Origin: Aromatoleum toluclasticum ATCC 700605
GTDB lineage: Bacteria > Pseudomonadota > Gammaproteobacteria > Burkholderiales > Rhodocyclaceae
Length of the DNA stretch: 64,000 bases
Direction of reading: 5' to 3'
NCBI RefSeq assembly: GCF_000378245.1
Contig: NZ_KB899491.1
Span: 590,222 to 654,221, forward strand
Both the position numbers and the translations under genes were made by a program. Below, piece by piece: positions 17,152 through 25,576 of the stretch. The notes below the pieces were generated by a model that saw only the letters and a program-made list of their open reading frames with translations, did not search any database and was not told where the DNA came from. Positions within the stretch are counted from its first letter, which is position 1. Each line of letters opens with the position of its first letter.

Positions 17152-18492
17152 TCAGCGTCCGGCGATCTTCATGCGCTCGATGAGGACCGAGCCGCAGAGT
17201 TTCGCGCCGCGCGGCAGGGCGTCGTTGCCGATGGCGACGATATTGCGGAACATGTCGCGCAGGTTGCCGGCGATGGTTATTTCTTCCACGGCGTGCTTGA
17301 TCTTGCCTTTCTCGACCCAGAAGCCGGCCGCGCCGCGCGAGTAGTCGCCGGTGACGTAATTGACGCCCTGGCCGAGCAGTTCGGTGACGACGAGGCCGCG
17401 GTCCATGTGCTTGACCAGTGCGGCGAAGTCCATGTCGCCCGGCTTGACGATGAGGTTGTGCGAGCCGCCGGCGTTGCCGGTGGTCTCCATGCCGAGTTTG
17501 CGTGCCGAGTAGGTCGACAGGAAGTAGCCCTGCAGCACGCCGTCGGTCACGACTTCGCGGTCGTGCGTGGCCACGCCGTCGCTGTCGAAGGCGCTGGAGC
17601 CGAAGGCCTTGGGCAGGTGCGGGCGCTCCGAGATGTTCACGACGGGCGAGAACACGGGCTGGCCGAGGCTGTCGAGCAGGAAGGACGACTTGCGGTACAG
17701 CGAGCCGCCGCTCACCGCATAGACGAAGTTGCCGATCAGCGAGACGGCGAGCGCCGCGTCGAACAGCACGGGCACTTCGCAGGTCTTGATTTTCTTCGCG
17801 CCGAGGCGGGCGAGGGCGCGTTCGGCGGCACGCTGGCCGACCGATTCGGCCGACATCAGCTCGGCGGCGTCGCGGCGCGTGTCGTACCAGTACTCGCGCT
17901 GCATGCCGTCGCCTTCGCCGGCGATGACCGAGCAGGACAGGCTGTGGCGCGAGCTGGCGTAGCCGCCCATGAAGCCGTTGCTGTTGGCGGAGATGAAGTG
18001 CGATTCCTGCGTCGAGACGCTGGCGCCTTCGGAATTCGTGATCTTCGGGCTGATGGCGAAGGCGGCGTCCTCGCAGCGGCGCGCCGCGGTGATCGCGTCC
18101 TCGACGCTGGGGCGCCACGGGTGATGGAGGTCGAGGTCGGGGCAGTCCTTCGCCATCAGCACGGCGTCCGCGAGTCCGGCGCAGGGGTCGGGTGCGGTGA
18201 AGCGCGCGATCGAGACCGCTGCGTCGACGGTGGCCTTCAGGGCCGCCTTCGAGAAGTCCGAGGTGCTGGCGTGGCCGCGCTGCTGGCCGAGGTAGACGGT
18301 GACGCCGATGCCCTTGTCGCGGTTGTACTCGATCGTATCGACTTCGCCTTTGCGCACCGTCGCGGACTGGCCGAAGCCTTCGGAGACGTCGGTTTCGCAG
18401 GCCGAGGCGCCGCGCTTCTTCGCGAACTTGAGGATGTCGCTGGCGATTTCCTGCAGGCGGTCGGGGGGAAAGGAGAAGCCTTGATCGGACAT
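17152..18492 (-). CDS. pmbA: metalloprotease PmbA/TldE
   Basis: 446 residues, usual length. With TldD it forms a heterodimeric zinc protease that degrades unfolded peptides and matures microcin-like peptides. Family segments: GASACETDVSEG at the N terminus, VRKGEVDTIEYNRDKGIGVTVY, GFMGGYASSRHSLSCSVIA, FGSSAFDSDGVATHDREVV and the C-terminal GAAGFWVEKGKI. TldE itself lacks the HExxxH of TldD, as here. ATG 18492; a second in-frame ATG at 18513 is less likely. Divergent from darP with 61 bp between the starts, a pairing common in proteobacteria. Confidence 0.95.
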   Translation of the reverse strand: MSDQGFSFPPDRLQEIASDILKFAKKRGASACETDVSEGFGQSATVRKGEVDTIEYNRDKGIGVTVYLGQQRGHASTSDFSKAALKATVDAAVSIARFTAPDPCAGLADAVLMAKDCPDLDLHHPWRPSVEDAITAARRCEDAAFAISPKITNSEGASVSTQESHFISANSNGFMGGYASSRHSLSCSVIAGEGDGMQREYWYDTRRDAAELMSAESVGQRAAERALARLGAKKIKTCEVPVLFDAALAVSLIGNFVYAVSGGSLYRKSSFLLDSLGQPVFSPVVNISERPHLPKAFGSSAFDSDGVATHDREVVTDGVLQGYFLSTYSARKLGMETTGNAGGSHNLIVKPGDMDFAALVKHMDRGLVVTELLGQGVNYVTGDYSRGAAGFWVEKGKIKHAVEEITIAGNLRDMFRNIVAIGNDALPRGAKLCGSVLIERMKIAGR

Positions 18493-18553
18493 GGGCGGGA
18501 GACCGTTGAGCAAAGGCTATAATCTTACCCCGTTCCCACCGACTGTACTTTTC

Positions 18554-19132
18554 ATGAGCCACGCCCACCACGACGAGATGCTTCCGGACGACGATTCGGG
18601 CGTTCCGGAGCCGCCCAGCAAGAGCCAGCGCAAACGCGACATGCATGCGCTGCAGGCACTCGGAGAGGAGCTGGTGGCGCTGTCGCTGGACCAGCTGAAG
18701 AAGGTGCCGCTGCCCGAGTCGCTCGCCGACGCGGTGCGCGAGGCCAAGCGCATCACCAGCCACGAGGGGCGCCGGCGCCAGATGCAGTATGTCGGCAAGC
18801 TGATGCGCAACGTCGATCCGGCGCCGATCCAGGCGCAGCTCGATGTCTTCAACGGCATCTCGAAGGCGGAGATCGCACGCCAGCACCGGCTCGAGCGCCT
18901 GCGCACCGATCTGCTGGAGGACGAGAAGACGCTGCAGGCGATCGGCGAGCAGTGGCCGGAGGCCGACTTCCAGCAGCTGCGCACGCTGCGCCGCAACGCG
19001 CTCAAGGAGCGCGAGCTGAACAAGCCGCCGCGCGCGTTCCGCGAGATCTTCCGCATCCTGCGCGATCTCGACGCCGGGGCGGGCGGTGGTGACGCGGCCG
19101 ACGCCGCGGTTGACGACGACGCCGAAGAATGA
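18554..19132 (+). CDS. darP: ribosome maturation protein DarP (YjgA, DUF615)
   Basis: 192 residues of the DUF615/YjgA family, which binds late 50S precursors and aids 23S rRNA folding around the peptidyl-transferase centre. Visible family stretches: PPSKSQRKRDMHALQALGEEL, LPESLADAVREAKRITSHEGRRRQMQYVGKLMR and FNKPP-like NKPPRAFREIFRILRDL at the end. Acidic N terminus (DDDSGVPE) and acidic tail. ATG 18554 follows a TATAATCTT patch (18519-18527) that may serve as -10. Divergent from pmbA. Confidence 0.93.
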   Translation: MSHAHHDEMLPDDDSGVPEPPSKSQRKRDMHALQALGEELVALSLDQLKKVPLPESLADAVREAKRITSHEGRRRQMQYVGKLMRNVDPAPIQAQLDVFNGISKAEIARQHRLERLRTDLLEDEKTLQAIGEQWPEADFQQLRTLRRNALKERELNKPPRAFREIFRILRDLDAGAGGGDAADAAVDDDAEE

Positions 19133-19160
19133 GCGATCAGGACGCAATGAGGGAGACGCA

Positions 19161-19751
19161 ATGAGCGACGAAATCACCATCGGCCTGGTCTCGATCAGCG
19201 ACCGGGCTTCCGACGGGACCTACGAGGACCAGGGCATCCCGGCGCTGCAGGACTGGCTCGCCAAGGCGCTGACTTCGCCGTGGCGTGCGGTGACGCGGCT
19301 GATTCCGGACGAGCGGCCGATGATCGAGCGCACGCTGGTCGACCTGGCCGACACCGTGGGCTGCTCGCTGATCCTGACGACCGGCGGCACGGGTCCGGCG
19401 GTGCGCGACGTGACGCCGGAGGCGACGCTGGCGGTGGGCGAGAAGGAGATGCCCGGTTTCGGCGAGGAGATGCGCCGCATCAGCCTGAACTTCGTGCCGA
19501 CGGCGATCCTGTCGCGCCAGGTCGCGGTGATCCGCGGCAAGTCGCTGATCGTGAACCTGCCGGGGCAGCCGAAGTCGATCCGCGAGACGCTGGAAGGCCT
19601 GCGTGCCGCCGACGGTTCGGTCGCGCATGTCGGGATCTTCGCGGCGATTCCCTACTGCATCGATCTCATCGGCGGCCCCTACGTCGAGACCGACGAGGCG
19701 GTGATCAAGGCCTTCCGACCGAAGAACGCGATCCGCCCGAAGCAGGGCTGA
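19161..19751 (+). CDS. mog: molybdopterin adenylyltransferase Mog
   Basis: 196 residues of the MoaB/Mog family. GLVSISDRASDGTYEDQGIP, the phosphate loop LTTGGTGPAVRDVTPEAT, and the C-terminal SLIVNLPGQPKSIRETLEG are all present. Mog adenylates molybdopterin before molybdenum insertion by MoeA. GGGAG lies 10 bp before ATG 19161, 28 bp after darP. Convergent with msrQ (9 bp between stops). The neighbouring msrP is a molybdoenzyme and would need this cofactor. Confidence 0.93.
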   Translation: MSDEITIGLVSISDRASDGTYEDQGIPALQDWLAKALTSPWRAVTRLIPDERPMIERTLVDLADTVGCSLILTTGGTGPAVRDVTPEATLAVGEKEMPGFGEEMRRISLNFVPTAILSRQVAVIRGKSLIVNLPGQPKSIRETLEGLRAADGSVAHVGIFAAIPYCIDLIGGPYVETDEAVIKAFRPKNAIRPKQG

Positions 19752-19760
19752 GTTGCAGTC

Positions 19761-20441
19761 TTAGCGCGGCGACTTCGCGACGAGCGGGATGACCTTCGCG
19801 CCCGGCATCGGGCGCGGCATGCTCGCGGCGATCTGGCGGCGGCGTTCCAGCTCGCGCCACCAGCCGCGCACGCCGAGCAGGGCGGCGAGGATCAGGCCGT
19901 AGATCATCGGTTCGAGGATGTCTGCCTTCACCAGCCACCAGTAATGCACGATCGCGAGGATGCCGATCGCGTACACCGAACGGTGCAGCGATTGCCAGCG
20001 GCGACCGCCCAGGCGCCGGATCGCGTAGTTGTTCGACGTGAGGGCGAGCGGGATCAGCAGCACGAAGGCCGAGAAGCCTACGGTGATGAAGGGCCGCTTC
20101 ATGATGTCGTGCGCGATCGACTGCAGGTCGAAGAACTGGTCGAGCCAGAAATACGTCGTGAAGTGCAGGCTGGCGTAGAAGAAGGCGAACAGGCCCAGCA
20201 TGCGGCGCAGGCGCAGCAGCCAGTTGAGCCCGGTGAGCTTGCGCAGCGGCGTAACGGCGAGCGTGATCAGCAGGAAGCGCAGCGTCCAGTCGCCGCTGCC
20301 GCGCGTGATCGCCTCGATGGGGTTGGCGCCGAGGGCGTCGTCGAACCAGCGCCGCGCGTAGAGCGCGAACGGCACGAGGCACAGCGCGAACAGGGCGGCC
20401 TTGATGGCGGTGAGTTGGGCGGCGGACGGGGTCTTCGTCAT
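19761..20441 (-). CDS. msrQ: heme-binding membrane subunit MsrQ
   Basis: 226 residues with six hydrophobic segments and the ferric-reductase-like histidines: GLFAFFYASLHFTTYFW, GRRWQSLHRSVYAIGILAIVHYWW. MsrQ takes electrons from quinol and/or flavin reductase and passes them to the periplasmic methionine-sulfoxide reductase MsrP. ATG 20441 aligns with the E. coli start; ATG 20462 is also in frame. Follows msrP by about 50 bp on the minus strand. Confidence 0.93.
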   Translation of the reverse strand: MTKTPSAAQLTAIKAALFALCLVPFALYARRWFDDALGANPIEAITRGSGDWTLRFLLITLAVTPLRKLTGLNWLLRLRRMLGLFAFFYASLHFTTYFWLDQFFDLQSIAHDIMKRPFITVGFSAFVLLIPLALTSNNYAIRRLGGRRWQSLHRSVYAIGILAIVHYWWLVKADILEPMIYGLILAALLGVRGWWRELERRRQIAASMPRPMPGAKVIPLVAKSPR

Positions 20442-20491
20442 GGAGGCGGGCAGGGGCGGCATTCAGGTCGGCGCGCGGGGCGGAACGCGGG

Positions 20492-21436
20492 TCAGAAGGA
20501 CTTGCGCAGGTCCATGCCCTGGTACAGGCTGGCGACCTGCTCGGCGTAGCCGTTGAACATCAGCGTCGGGCGCTTGCGGAATTCGCCGAGGCGCCGTTCG
20601 GTCGCCTGGCTCCAGCGGGGATGGTCGACGTTCGGGTTCACGTTCGAATAGAAGCCGTACTCGCTCGGCGCGGACTTGTTCCATGCGGTGCGGGGTTCCT
20701 TCTCGACGAGGCGGATCGCGACAATGGACTTGGCGCTCTTGAAGCCGTACTTCCATGGCACGACGACGCGGACCGGGGCGCCGTTCTGGTTCGGCAGCAC
20801 TTCGCCGTACAGGCCGAGCGTGAGCAGCGTCAGCGGATGCATTGCCTCGTCCATGCGCAGGCCCTCGGTGTAGGGCCAGTCGAGCACGGGGCGGCGCATC
20901 ATGATCTTCGGGTCGTAGTGGGTGACGAACTCGACGTACTTCGCGCTGCCCTGCGGATCGACCTGCTTGAGTAGCGCCGACAGCGGAAATCCGACCCAGG
21001 GGATCACCATCGACCACGCCTCGACGCAGCGCAGGCGATACACGCGTTCCTCGAGCGGGGCGAGCCTGAGCAGCTCGTCGATGTCGAAAGTGCGCGGCTT
21101 GCCGGCCAGCCCCTCGACGCGCACCGTCCATGGGCGCACGGCCAGCTTGCCGGCATTCGCCGCGGGGTCTTCCTTGTCGGTGCCGAATTCGTAGTAGTTG
21201 TTGTAGGTCGTGACCGACTTGTAGGGCGTCTGGGGCTCGTCGCTGCTGAGGGGCGAGCGTGCCAGCGGGCCGAGCTTCGCCGCGGCGGCGCGTGCCTCGG
21301 ACGGCAGGCCGGCCCACATCGCAGCGCCGGCGGCGAGGGTCGCACCGGCGCCGAGGAGGAAGCGCCGCCGGTCCTCGAACAGGGCTCGTGGAGTGATTTC
21401 CGATGGCAGGATGTCGCTGGGCCTGAGGATTCGCAT
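20492..21436 (-). CDS. msrP: periplasmic methionine-sulfoxide reductase catalytic subunit MsrP
   Basis: 314 residues with a Tat signal (RRRFLLG, residues 23-29) and the sulfite-oxidase-fold molybdenum domain; the Mo-ligand cysteine is Cys138 in [10 protein letters not shown]. Other marks: [30 protein letters not shown] and the [12 protein letters not shown] segment. It repairs oxidised methionines in envelope proteins, particularly after hypochlorous-type stress. The gene lies 101 bp downstream of the anti-sigma gene and on the same strand, which points to control by the ECF sigma factor. Confidence 0.95.
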   Translation of the reverse strand: MRILRPSDILPSEITPRALFEDRRRFLLGAGATLAAGAAMWAGLPSEARAAAAKLGPLARSPLSSDEPQTPYKSVTTYNNYYEFGTDKEDPAANAGKLAVRPWTVRVEGLAGKPRTFDIDELLRLAPLEERVYRLRCVEAWSMVIPWVGFPLSALLKQVDPQGSAKYVEFVTHYDPKIMMRRPVLDWPYTEGLRMDEAMHPLTLLTLGLYGEVLPNQNGAPVRVVVPWKYGFKSAKSIVAIRLVEKEPRTAWNKSAPSEYGFYSNVNPNVDHPRWSQATERRLGEFRKRPTLMFNGYAEQVASLYQGMDLRKSF

Positions 21437-21537
21437 CGCGTCACGTCTCTGGGTGAAAAAGCTGTTCGTTCGGCATCCGCAGGGTGCCGAAGTTCCGGTC
21501 GATCGGGGAATTTGACCCGCTTGTGCCGGGGCGACCG

Positions 21538-22305
21538 TCAGGGAGCGATCTGGTGATAGACGCTGTTCGCGAGCGGCAGCAGCGTGTCGCGGCCGAACTG
21601 GCCGGACAGGGCGTAGGCGAAGCGCCCGTCCACCCAGTAGAACACGCCCACTTCGCCCTGCTGCGCGTAGCGGAATGCGGTCGTGCCGGCGCCGTCGTCG
21701 CGCACGCTGAGGTAGAGCGTGAGGCGGCGGCCGCCGTCATTCTCGTACATGAACTGGGCGCTGGGGCCGTCGGCTGCGGGCAGGAGGCGTCCGCCGAGCA
21801 GTGCGAAGCCCTGCTCGCGCAGGTCGGGCAGCTTCACCGGTGCGCCGAGGCGCTTCGTCAGCCAGGCGACGAGATGCTGTTCCTGGTCGGCGCCGACCTC
21901 GACGGGATGGCGGACTTCGGGCGAATACACCGCGTGGGCGACCGCGGCGCGATGCGGCAGGGATGCGAGGGTGTCGCCGTCCGGGGCGGAGGACTGGCCC
22001 AGGTGGTAGCCGACACCCGCGCCCGCAAGCGCGCCGACGGTCATCCAGGCGGCAACGGCGGCGAAGCGGAGGGTGCGCATCGGCCGGCGCCGTTCGAGCG
22101 AGGCGCGCAGTCGCGCCGGGACGGGCTCGTCGAGGAGCGGATCGTAGGCGCCGCGCAGCGCATCACTGTCCGAGCGCCATTCCGCGACGCGCGCGGCACG
22201 TGCCGGATCCTCGGCCAGCCATGCGTCGACCTCGGCGCGGCGGGCGGCGTCGAGTCGCCGGTCGACCCAGGCATGCAGATCGTCTTCGCAGATCGGGCGG
22301 GGCAT
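21538..22305 (-). CDS. anti-sigma factor, membrane-bound
   Basis: 255 residues. Cytoplasmic N-terminal anti-sigma domain (about 1-75) with [28 protein letters not shown], one transmembrane helix (about 77-100, [23 protein letters not shown]) and a periplasmic domain of about 150 residues. There is a single cysteine (residue 6), so this is not a complete HxxxCxxC zinc anti-sigma motif. It begins 2 bp after the stop of the ECF sigma gene, the usual stoichiometric coupling. The periplasmic part probably senses an envelope stress. Confidence 0.85.
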   Translation of the reverse strand: MPRPICEDDLHAWVDRRLDAARRAEVDAWLAEDPARAARVAEWRSDSDALRGAYDPLLDEPVPARLRASLERRRPMRTLRFAAVAAWMTVGALAGAGVGYHLGQSSAPDGDTLASLPHRAAVAHAVYSPEVRHPVEVGADQEQHLVAWLTKRLGAPVKLPDLREQGFALLGGRLLPAADGPSAQFMYENDGGRRLTLYLSVRDDGAGTTAFRYAQQGEVGVFYWVDGRFAYALSGQFGRDTLLPLANSVYHQIAP

Positions 22306-22307
22306 GG

Positions 22308-22811
22308 CTATTTCACAACCTTCAGGTAATCGGGTACTGCGGATTGCCCGGCGAGCACCTGGCGCAGGCGCTCGCGCGCACGCGACAGGCGCGACATGAT
22401 GGTGCCGATGGGCGTGCCGAGGATGCGGGCGGTGTCCTCGTAGCTCATGTCCTCCAGCGCGACGAGCAGCAGCACTTCGCGCTGCTCGGGGGACAGTTGC
22501 TGCAGCGCGCGTTCCAGTTCGCGCAGTTCGATGCCGTCAAGTTGCTGGGGGCGTACCGCGACCTCGGGCAGGTCTTCGGGGGGACGGAAGTCCATCGCGC
22601 CCGAGGCGCGGTACTGGTTTACGAACACGTTGTGCATCATCGTCAGCAGCCAGGCGCGCAGGTTGCCCGGGCGCCACAGACGGCCTTTCCGCAGCGCGCG
22701 CTCCAGGGTGTCCTGCACGAGGTCGTCGGCACGTGCGGCGTCGCCCGTCAGGCCGCGCGCATAGCGGCGCAGGCGCGGGATTTCGGCGAGAAGGGCGTCG
22801 TCGGAGAACAT
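22308..22811 (-). CDS. ECF-family RNA polymerase sigma factor
   Basis: 167 residues: region 2 with DDLVQDTLERALRK and LRAWLLTMMHNVFVNQYR, region 4 with LSPEQREVLLLVALEDMSYEDTARILGTPIGTIMSRLSRARERLR. With the anti-sigma gene downstream it makes an autoregulated pair. The ATG (22811) has no clear Shine-Dalgarno; a 12-codon reading frame with a good one ends 12 bp upstream, so translation may be coupled. Likely regulon member: msrPQ next door. Confidence 0.93.
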   Translation of the reverse strand: MFSDDALLAEIPRLRRYARGLTGDAARADDLVQDTLERALRKGRLWRPGNLRAWLLTMMHNVFVNQYRASGAMDFRPPEDLPEVAVRPQQLDGIELRELERALQQLSPEQREVLLLVALEDMSYEDTARILGTPIGTIMSRLSRARERLRQVLAGQSAVPDYLKVVK

Positions 22812-22823
22812 GCGGGGCGGCGG

Positions 22824-22862
22824 TCAGGGGCGGATGACGGCAGGCAGGCGGTGCGTGTTCAT
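22824..22862 (-). CDS. possible 12-residue leader peptide upstream of the ECF sigma gene
   Basis: ATG 22862 to TGA 22824 encodes MNTHRLPAVIRP. GAGGA sits 8 bp before the ATG, while the following sigma gene has none, which favours real translation and coupling. It lies inside the expected 5' leader of the ECF promoter. There is no homology argument; a chance reading frame remains quite possible. Confidence 0.3.
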   Translation of the reverse strand: MNTHRLPAVIRP

Positions 22863-22890
22863 GATCGGGGTCCTCGATGCGGCTGTTGAT

Positions 22891-22922
22891 GCATGAACAC
22901 GCCTGCGCCGGGGATTATTCCC
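22891..22922 (-). promoter_or_regulatory. candidate ECF-type autoregulatory promoter
   Basis: On the minus strand GGGAATAA (22922-22915) is followed 16 bases after its GGAA core by CGTGTTCATG (22901-22892). GGAA-N16-CGT is the classic layout of ECF sigma promoters. It is 80 bp before the sigma start codon in the gap to the HAD phosphatase gene. No second copy was found ahead of msrP, so msrPQ would be reached by read-through. Confidence 0.55.
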
Positions 22923-22977
22923 TTGCCGCGCAGCTTTCCGGTGGCGTGCGACCTCCGGTCCGCCCGGCCGGGGGCGT

Positions 22978-23640
22978 TCAGCGCAGTGAGATGACGGGCC
23001 AGCCGGCAGACTGGGCGTGCGCGCGCAGGGTGTCGTCGGGGTCGACGGCGATGGGGTCGGTGACGCGCGCCATCAGCGGCAGGTCGTTGTGCGAGTCGCT
23101 GTAGAACCACGAGCGGCCGAAGCTTCCCATGTACAGGCCCAGCGATTCGAGCCAGGCGTCGACGCGCTCGATCTTGCCGGCCTTGAACGCGGGCATGCCG
23201 CGCGGCTTGCCGGTGAAGGCGCCGCTTTCCTGCGCGGGGATGGTCGCGACGAGGTGCGGGATGCCGAATTCGCGCACGATGGGGCCGGTGACGAAGCTGT
23301 TGGTGGCGGTGACGACGGCGACGAGCGCGCCGCTGTCGAGGTGCTGGCGCACGAGCGCGCGGGACTTCTCGGTGATCATGGGGGCGACCGAGTTGGCCAT
23401 GAACTGGCGGTGCCAGGTGTCGAGCTGCTCGCGCGGATGGCGGGCGAGGGGGGCGAGCTGGAAGTCGAGGAACTCGAAGATGTCCAGCGTGCCGGCCTTG
23501 TATTGCTCGTAGAAGCGGACGTTCTTCGCTTCCTGCACTTCGCGGTCGAGCACGCCCTGGGCGATGAGGAACTGCGCCCACTCGAAATCCGAGTCGCCGG
23601 CGAGGAGGGTGTTGTCGAGGTCGAAAAGGACGAGATCCAC
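22978..23640 (-). CDS. HAD-IB family phosphatase (SerB-like)
   Basis: 220 residues. Motif I FDLDNTLL with both catalytic aspartates, motif II in VVTATNSF, conserved lysine region GKPRGMPAFKAGK, and motif III YSDSHNDLPLM. This HAD-IB type includes phosphoserine phosphatase and the histidinol/lipid phosphatases found beside hda in betaproteobacteria; the substrate is not determined. GTG start at 23640 with AAGGAAAC 4-11 bp upstream. Follows hda by 27 bp on the same strand. Confidence 0.85.
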   Translation of the reverse strand: MDLVLFDLDNTLLAGDSDFEWAQFLIAQGVLDREVQEAKNVRFYEQYKAGTLDIFEFLDFQLAPLARHPREQLDTWHRQFMANSVAPMITEKSRALVRQHLDSGALVAVVTATNSFVTGPIVREFGIPHLVATIPAQESGAFTGKPRGMPAFKAGKIERVDAWLESLGLYMGSFGRSWFYSDSHNDLPLMARVTDPIAVDPDDTLRAHAQSAGWPVISLR

Positions 23641-23667
23641 TGTGTTTCCTTGGGTTGAGGAGCCGGC

Positions 23668-24348
23668 TCAGATGTCCAGGCCGGCCTGCATCATTTCGCG
23701 CAGCAGCGGCAGCGTGACGGCGCGCTTGCGTTCGAGGGAGGCATTGTCGAGGGCGTCGAGCACCGCGAGCAGGCTGGGCAGGTCGCGGCGGCCGTGGCGC
23801 ATCAGGAAGTCGATGACCTCGTCGGCCAGCCGCAGGCCGCGGCGCGCGGCCAGCGTCGCGAGGATGGCGGCGCGCGATTCGTCGTCGAGCGGGCGCACCT
23901 CGTAGATCAGGCATTGGCCGATGCGGGTGCGCAGGTCTTCGCGCAGGGCGAGCTGGCGCGGTGCTTCCCCGCCGGCGAGCAGCAGCGTCTGGCCGAGGCT
24001 GCGCGAGCGGTTGAAGGCGTTGAAGAGGGCGATCTGGGCGTCGTCGCCGAGGCGGTCGACGTCGTCGATGGCCAGCAGCAGGCCGGGCGTCTGCGGCAGT
24101 TCGTGGCCGACCTCGTCGGCGCCGATGCAGGCCGTCGGCCGGCCGCCGGCGGCGGCGAGCGTGCCGCGCAGGAGGTGGCTGCGGCCGCTGCCGGCAGGGC
24201 CCCACAGGTAGAGGTGGCCGGGCAGCGGTGTTTCCGCAGGGGCGGCAATGGCGCGCAGGGTGGCGACGAGTTCTTCGTTGCCGCCGACGACGAAGTTGTC
24301 GAGGGTGGGCGGTGCGTCGGGGCGGATGTCGAGGACGAGCTGTTTCAT
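23668..24348 (-). CDS. hda: DnaA regulatory inactivator Hda
   Basis: 226 residues of the DnaA-like AAA+ group. N-terminal clamp-binding-like LVLDIRP, Walker A GPAGSGRSHLL, Walker B LLLAIDDVDRL, and the sensor region RTRIGQCLIYEVRPLDDE. With the sliding clamp, Hda stimulates ATP hydrolysis on DnaA after initiation. ATG 24348 overlaps the perM stop in ATGA. The clamp motif QL-LDI is at the expected N-terminal place (residues 3-7). Confidence 0.92.
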   Translation of the reverse strand: MKQLVLDIRPDAPPTLDNFVVGGNEELVATLRAIAAPAETPLPGHLYLWGPAGSGRSHLLRGTLAAAGGRPTACIGADEVGHELPQTPGLLLAIDDVDRLGDDAQIALFNAFNRSRSLGQTLLLAGGEAPRQLALREDLRTRIGQCLIYEVRPLDDESRAAILATLAARRGLRLADEVIDFLMRHGRRDLPSLLAVLDALDNASLERKRAVTLPLLREMMQAGLDI

Positions 24349-25436
24349 TGCGGGGGGGCGTCGGCAGGAGGGTCGCCGAGATAGACACGGCTCGTGAGCC
24401 AGGCCGTGCGCACTTCGCGCAGGCCGACCAGGATCGCGGCACTCGCGGGCAGGGCGACGAGGATGCCGACGAAGCCGAAGAGCTGGCCGAAGGCCATCAG
24501 CGCGAAGATCACCGCAAGCGGGTGCAGGCCGATGCGCTCGCCGACGAGGTAGGGCGTGAGCGCGAAGCTTTCGATGAGCTGGCCGAGGCCGAAGACGATG
24601 GCGACGCCGATCAGCGGTGGCCAGCCTTCGGCCTGCAGCAGCGCGGAGAGGATGGCGAGCAGCAGGCCGCCGCCGAAGCCGATGTAGGGGATGAAGACGA
24701 GCAGGCCGGTGATGACGCCGACGGGCAGCGCGAACTTGAGGCCGGCGATCCACAGGCCGACGCTGTAGAAGACGGCCAGCAGCAGCATCACCGAGAGCTG
24801 GCCGCGCAGGAACTCGGAGAGCACGCGGTCGATGTCGTTGATGATGCGCATCGTGCGCTCGAGCATGGGGCGCGGGATGACGGTCTGCAGGCCGCCGAGG
24901 ATGTGCGGCCATTCCTGCAGCAGATAGAACATCACGACCGGCACGAGGAAGACGCTGGCGGCGGCGCCCGCCAGCGCGAGGCCGCCCTGGCGCAGCTGGC
25001 CGAGGATCACGGGAACGAGGTCTTGGGCGCTGTCCCAGTGTTCGGCGATCCAGGTGCGCACGAAGGCGGCGTCGAGCTGGAAGTCGAGGTCGAAGCGTGT
25101 ACGCAGCAGGGGCGCGACGTGGGTGTTGATGAGCTCGATGAGGTCGGGCAGGCGCCGGACCAGCGCGATCGCCTCGCGCCAGATCATGGGGGCGAGGATC
25201 AGGAACAGCAGCAGGAGCAGCAGTCCGGCGCCGAGGATCACGAGCAGCACGGCGGCGGGGCGCGGAATGCGGCGCGCGACCATCCAGTTCACTGCCGGAT
25301 CGCAGATGTAGGCGAAGACGGCCGCGATCGCGAAGGGCGCGAGGATGGGCGACAGGGCGTAGAACAGCGCGAGCAGCGCCAGCGCGACGCCGGCCCAAGC
25401 GGCAGTTTGCAGACGGTCGGCGCGGGAAGGGTTCAT
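24345..25436 (-). CDS. AI-2E family (PerM) membrane permease
   Basis: 363 residues with about eight transmembrane helices, and a soluble alpha-helical segment at about 85-150. Family stretches: PVVMFYLLQEWPHI, VFIPYIGFGGGLLLAILSALLQ and VGERIGLHPLAVIFALMAFGQLFGFVGILVALP. Function in betaproteobacteria is unknown; relatives have been linked to autoinducer-2 export and to Na+/H+ exchange. Conserved neighbour of hda and purM: it overlaps hda by 4 bp and is divergent from purM. Confidence 0.88.
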   Translation of the reverse strand: MNPSRADRLQTAAWAGVALALLALFYALSPILAPFAIAAVFAYICDPAVNWMVARRIPRPAAVLLVILGAGLLLLLLFLILAPMIWREAIALVRRLPDLIELINTHVAPLLRTRFDLDFQLDAAFVRTWIAEHWDSAQDLVPVILGQLRQGGLALAGAAASVFLVPVVMFYLLQEWPHILGGLQTVIPRPMLERTMRIINDIDRVLSEFLRGQLSVMLLLAVFYSVGLWIAGLKFALPVGVITGLLVFIPYIGFGGGLLLAILSALLQAEGWPPLIGVAIVFGLGQLIESFALTPYLVGERIGLHPLAVIFALMAFGQLFGFVGILVALPASAAILVGLREVRTAWLTSRVYLGDPPADAPPQ

Positions 25437-25576
25437 TTCGAGTAAAATCGCGGACTTGGCGCGGGTACCTGGTGACCCGCGAAACCCGTAAATGTAGCCA
25501 CTTGGCGTGGCGGCCTCAAGTTCGGCCGTCCGCGGCAGCGGCCCGAATGCGCATCCAGCAAGCCTGAGGAACGATC

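Noticed and set aside
22862..22894. A second tiny frame (MHQQPHRGPRS) just upstream of the proposed leader peptide
   Set aside because: Its ATG falls within the proposed -10 element, so it would not be on the mRNA.
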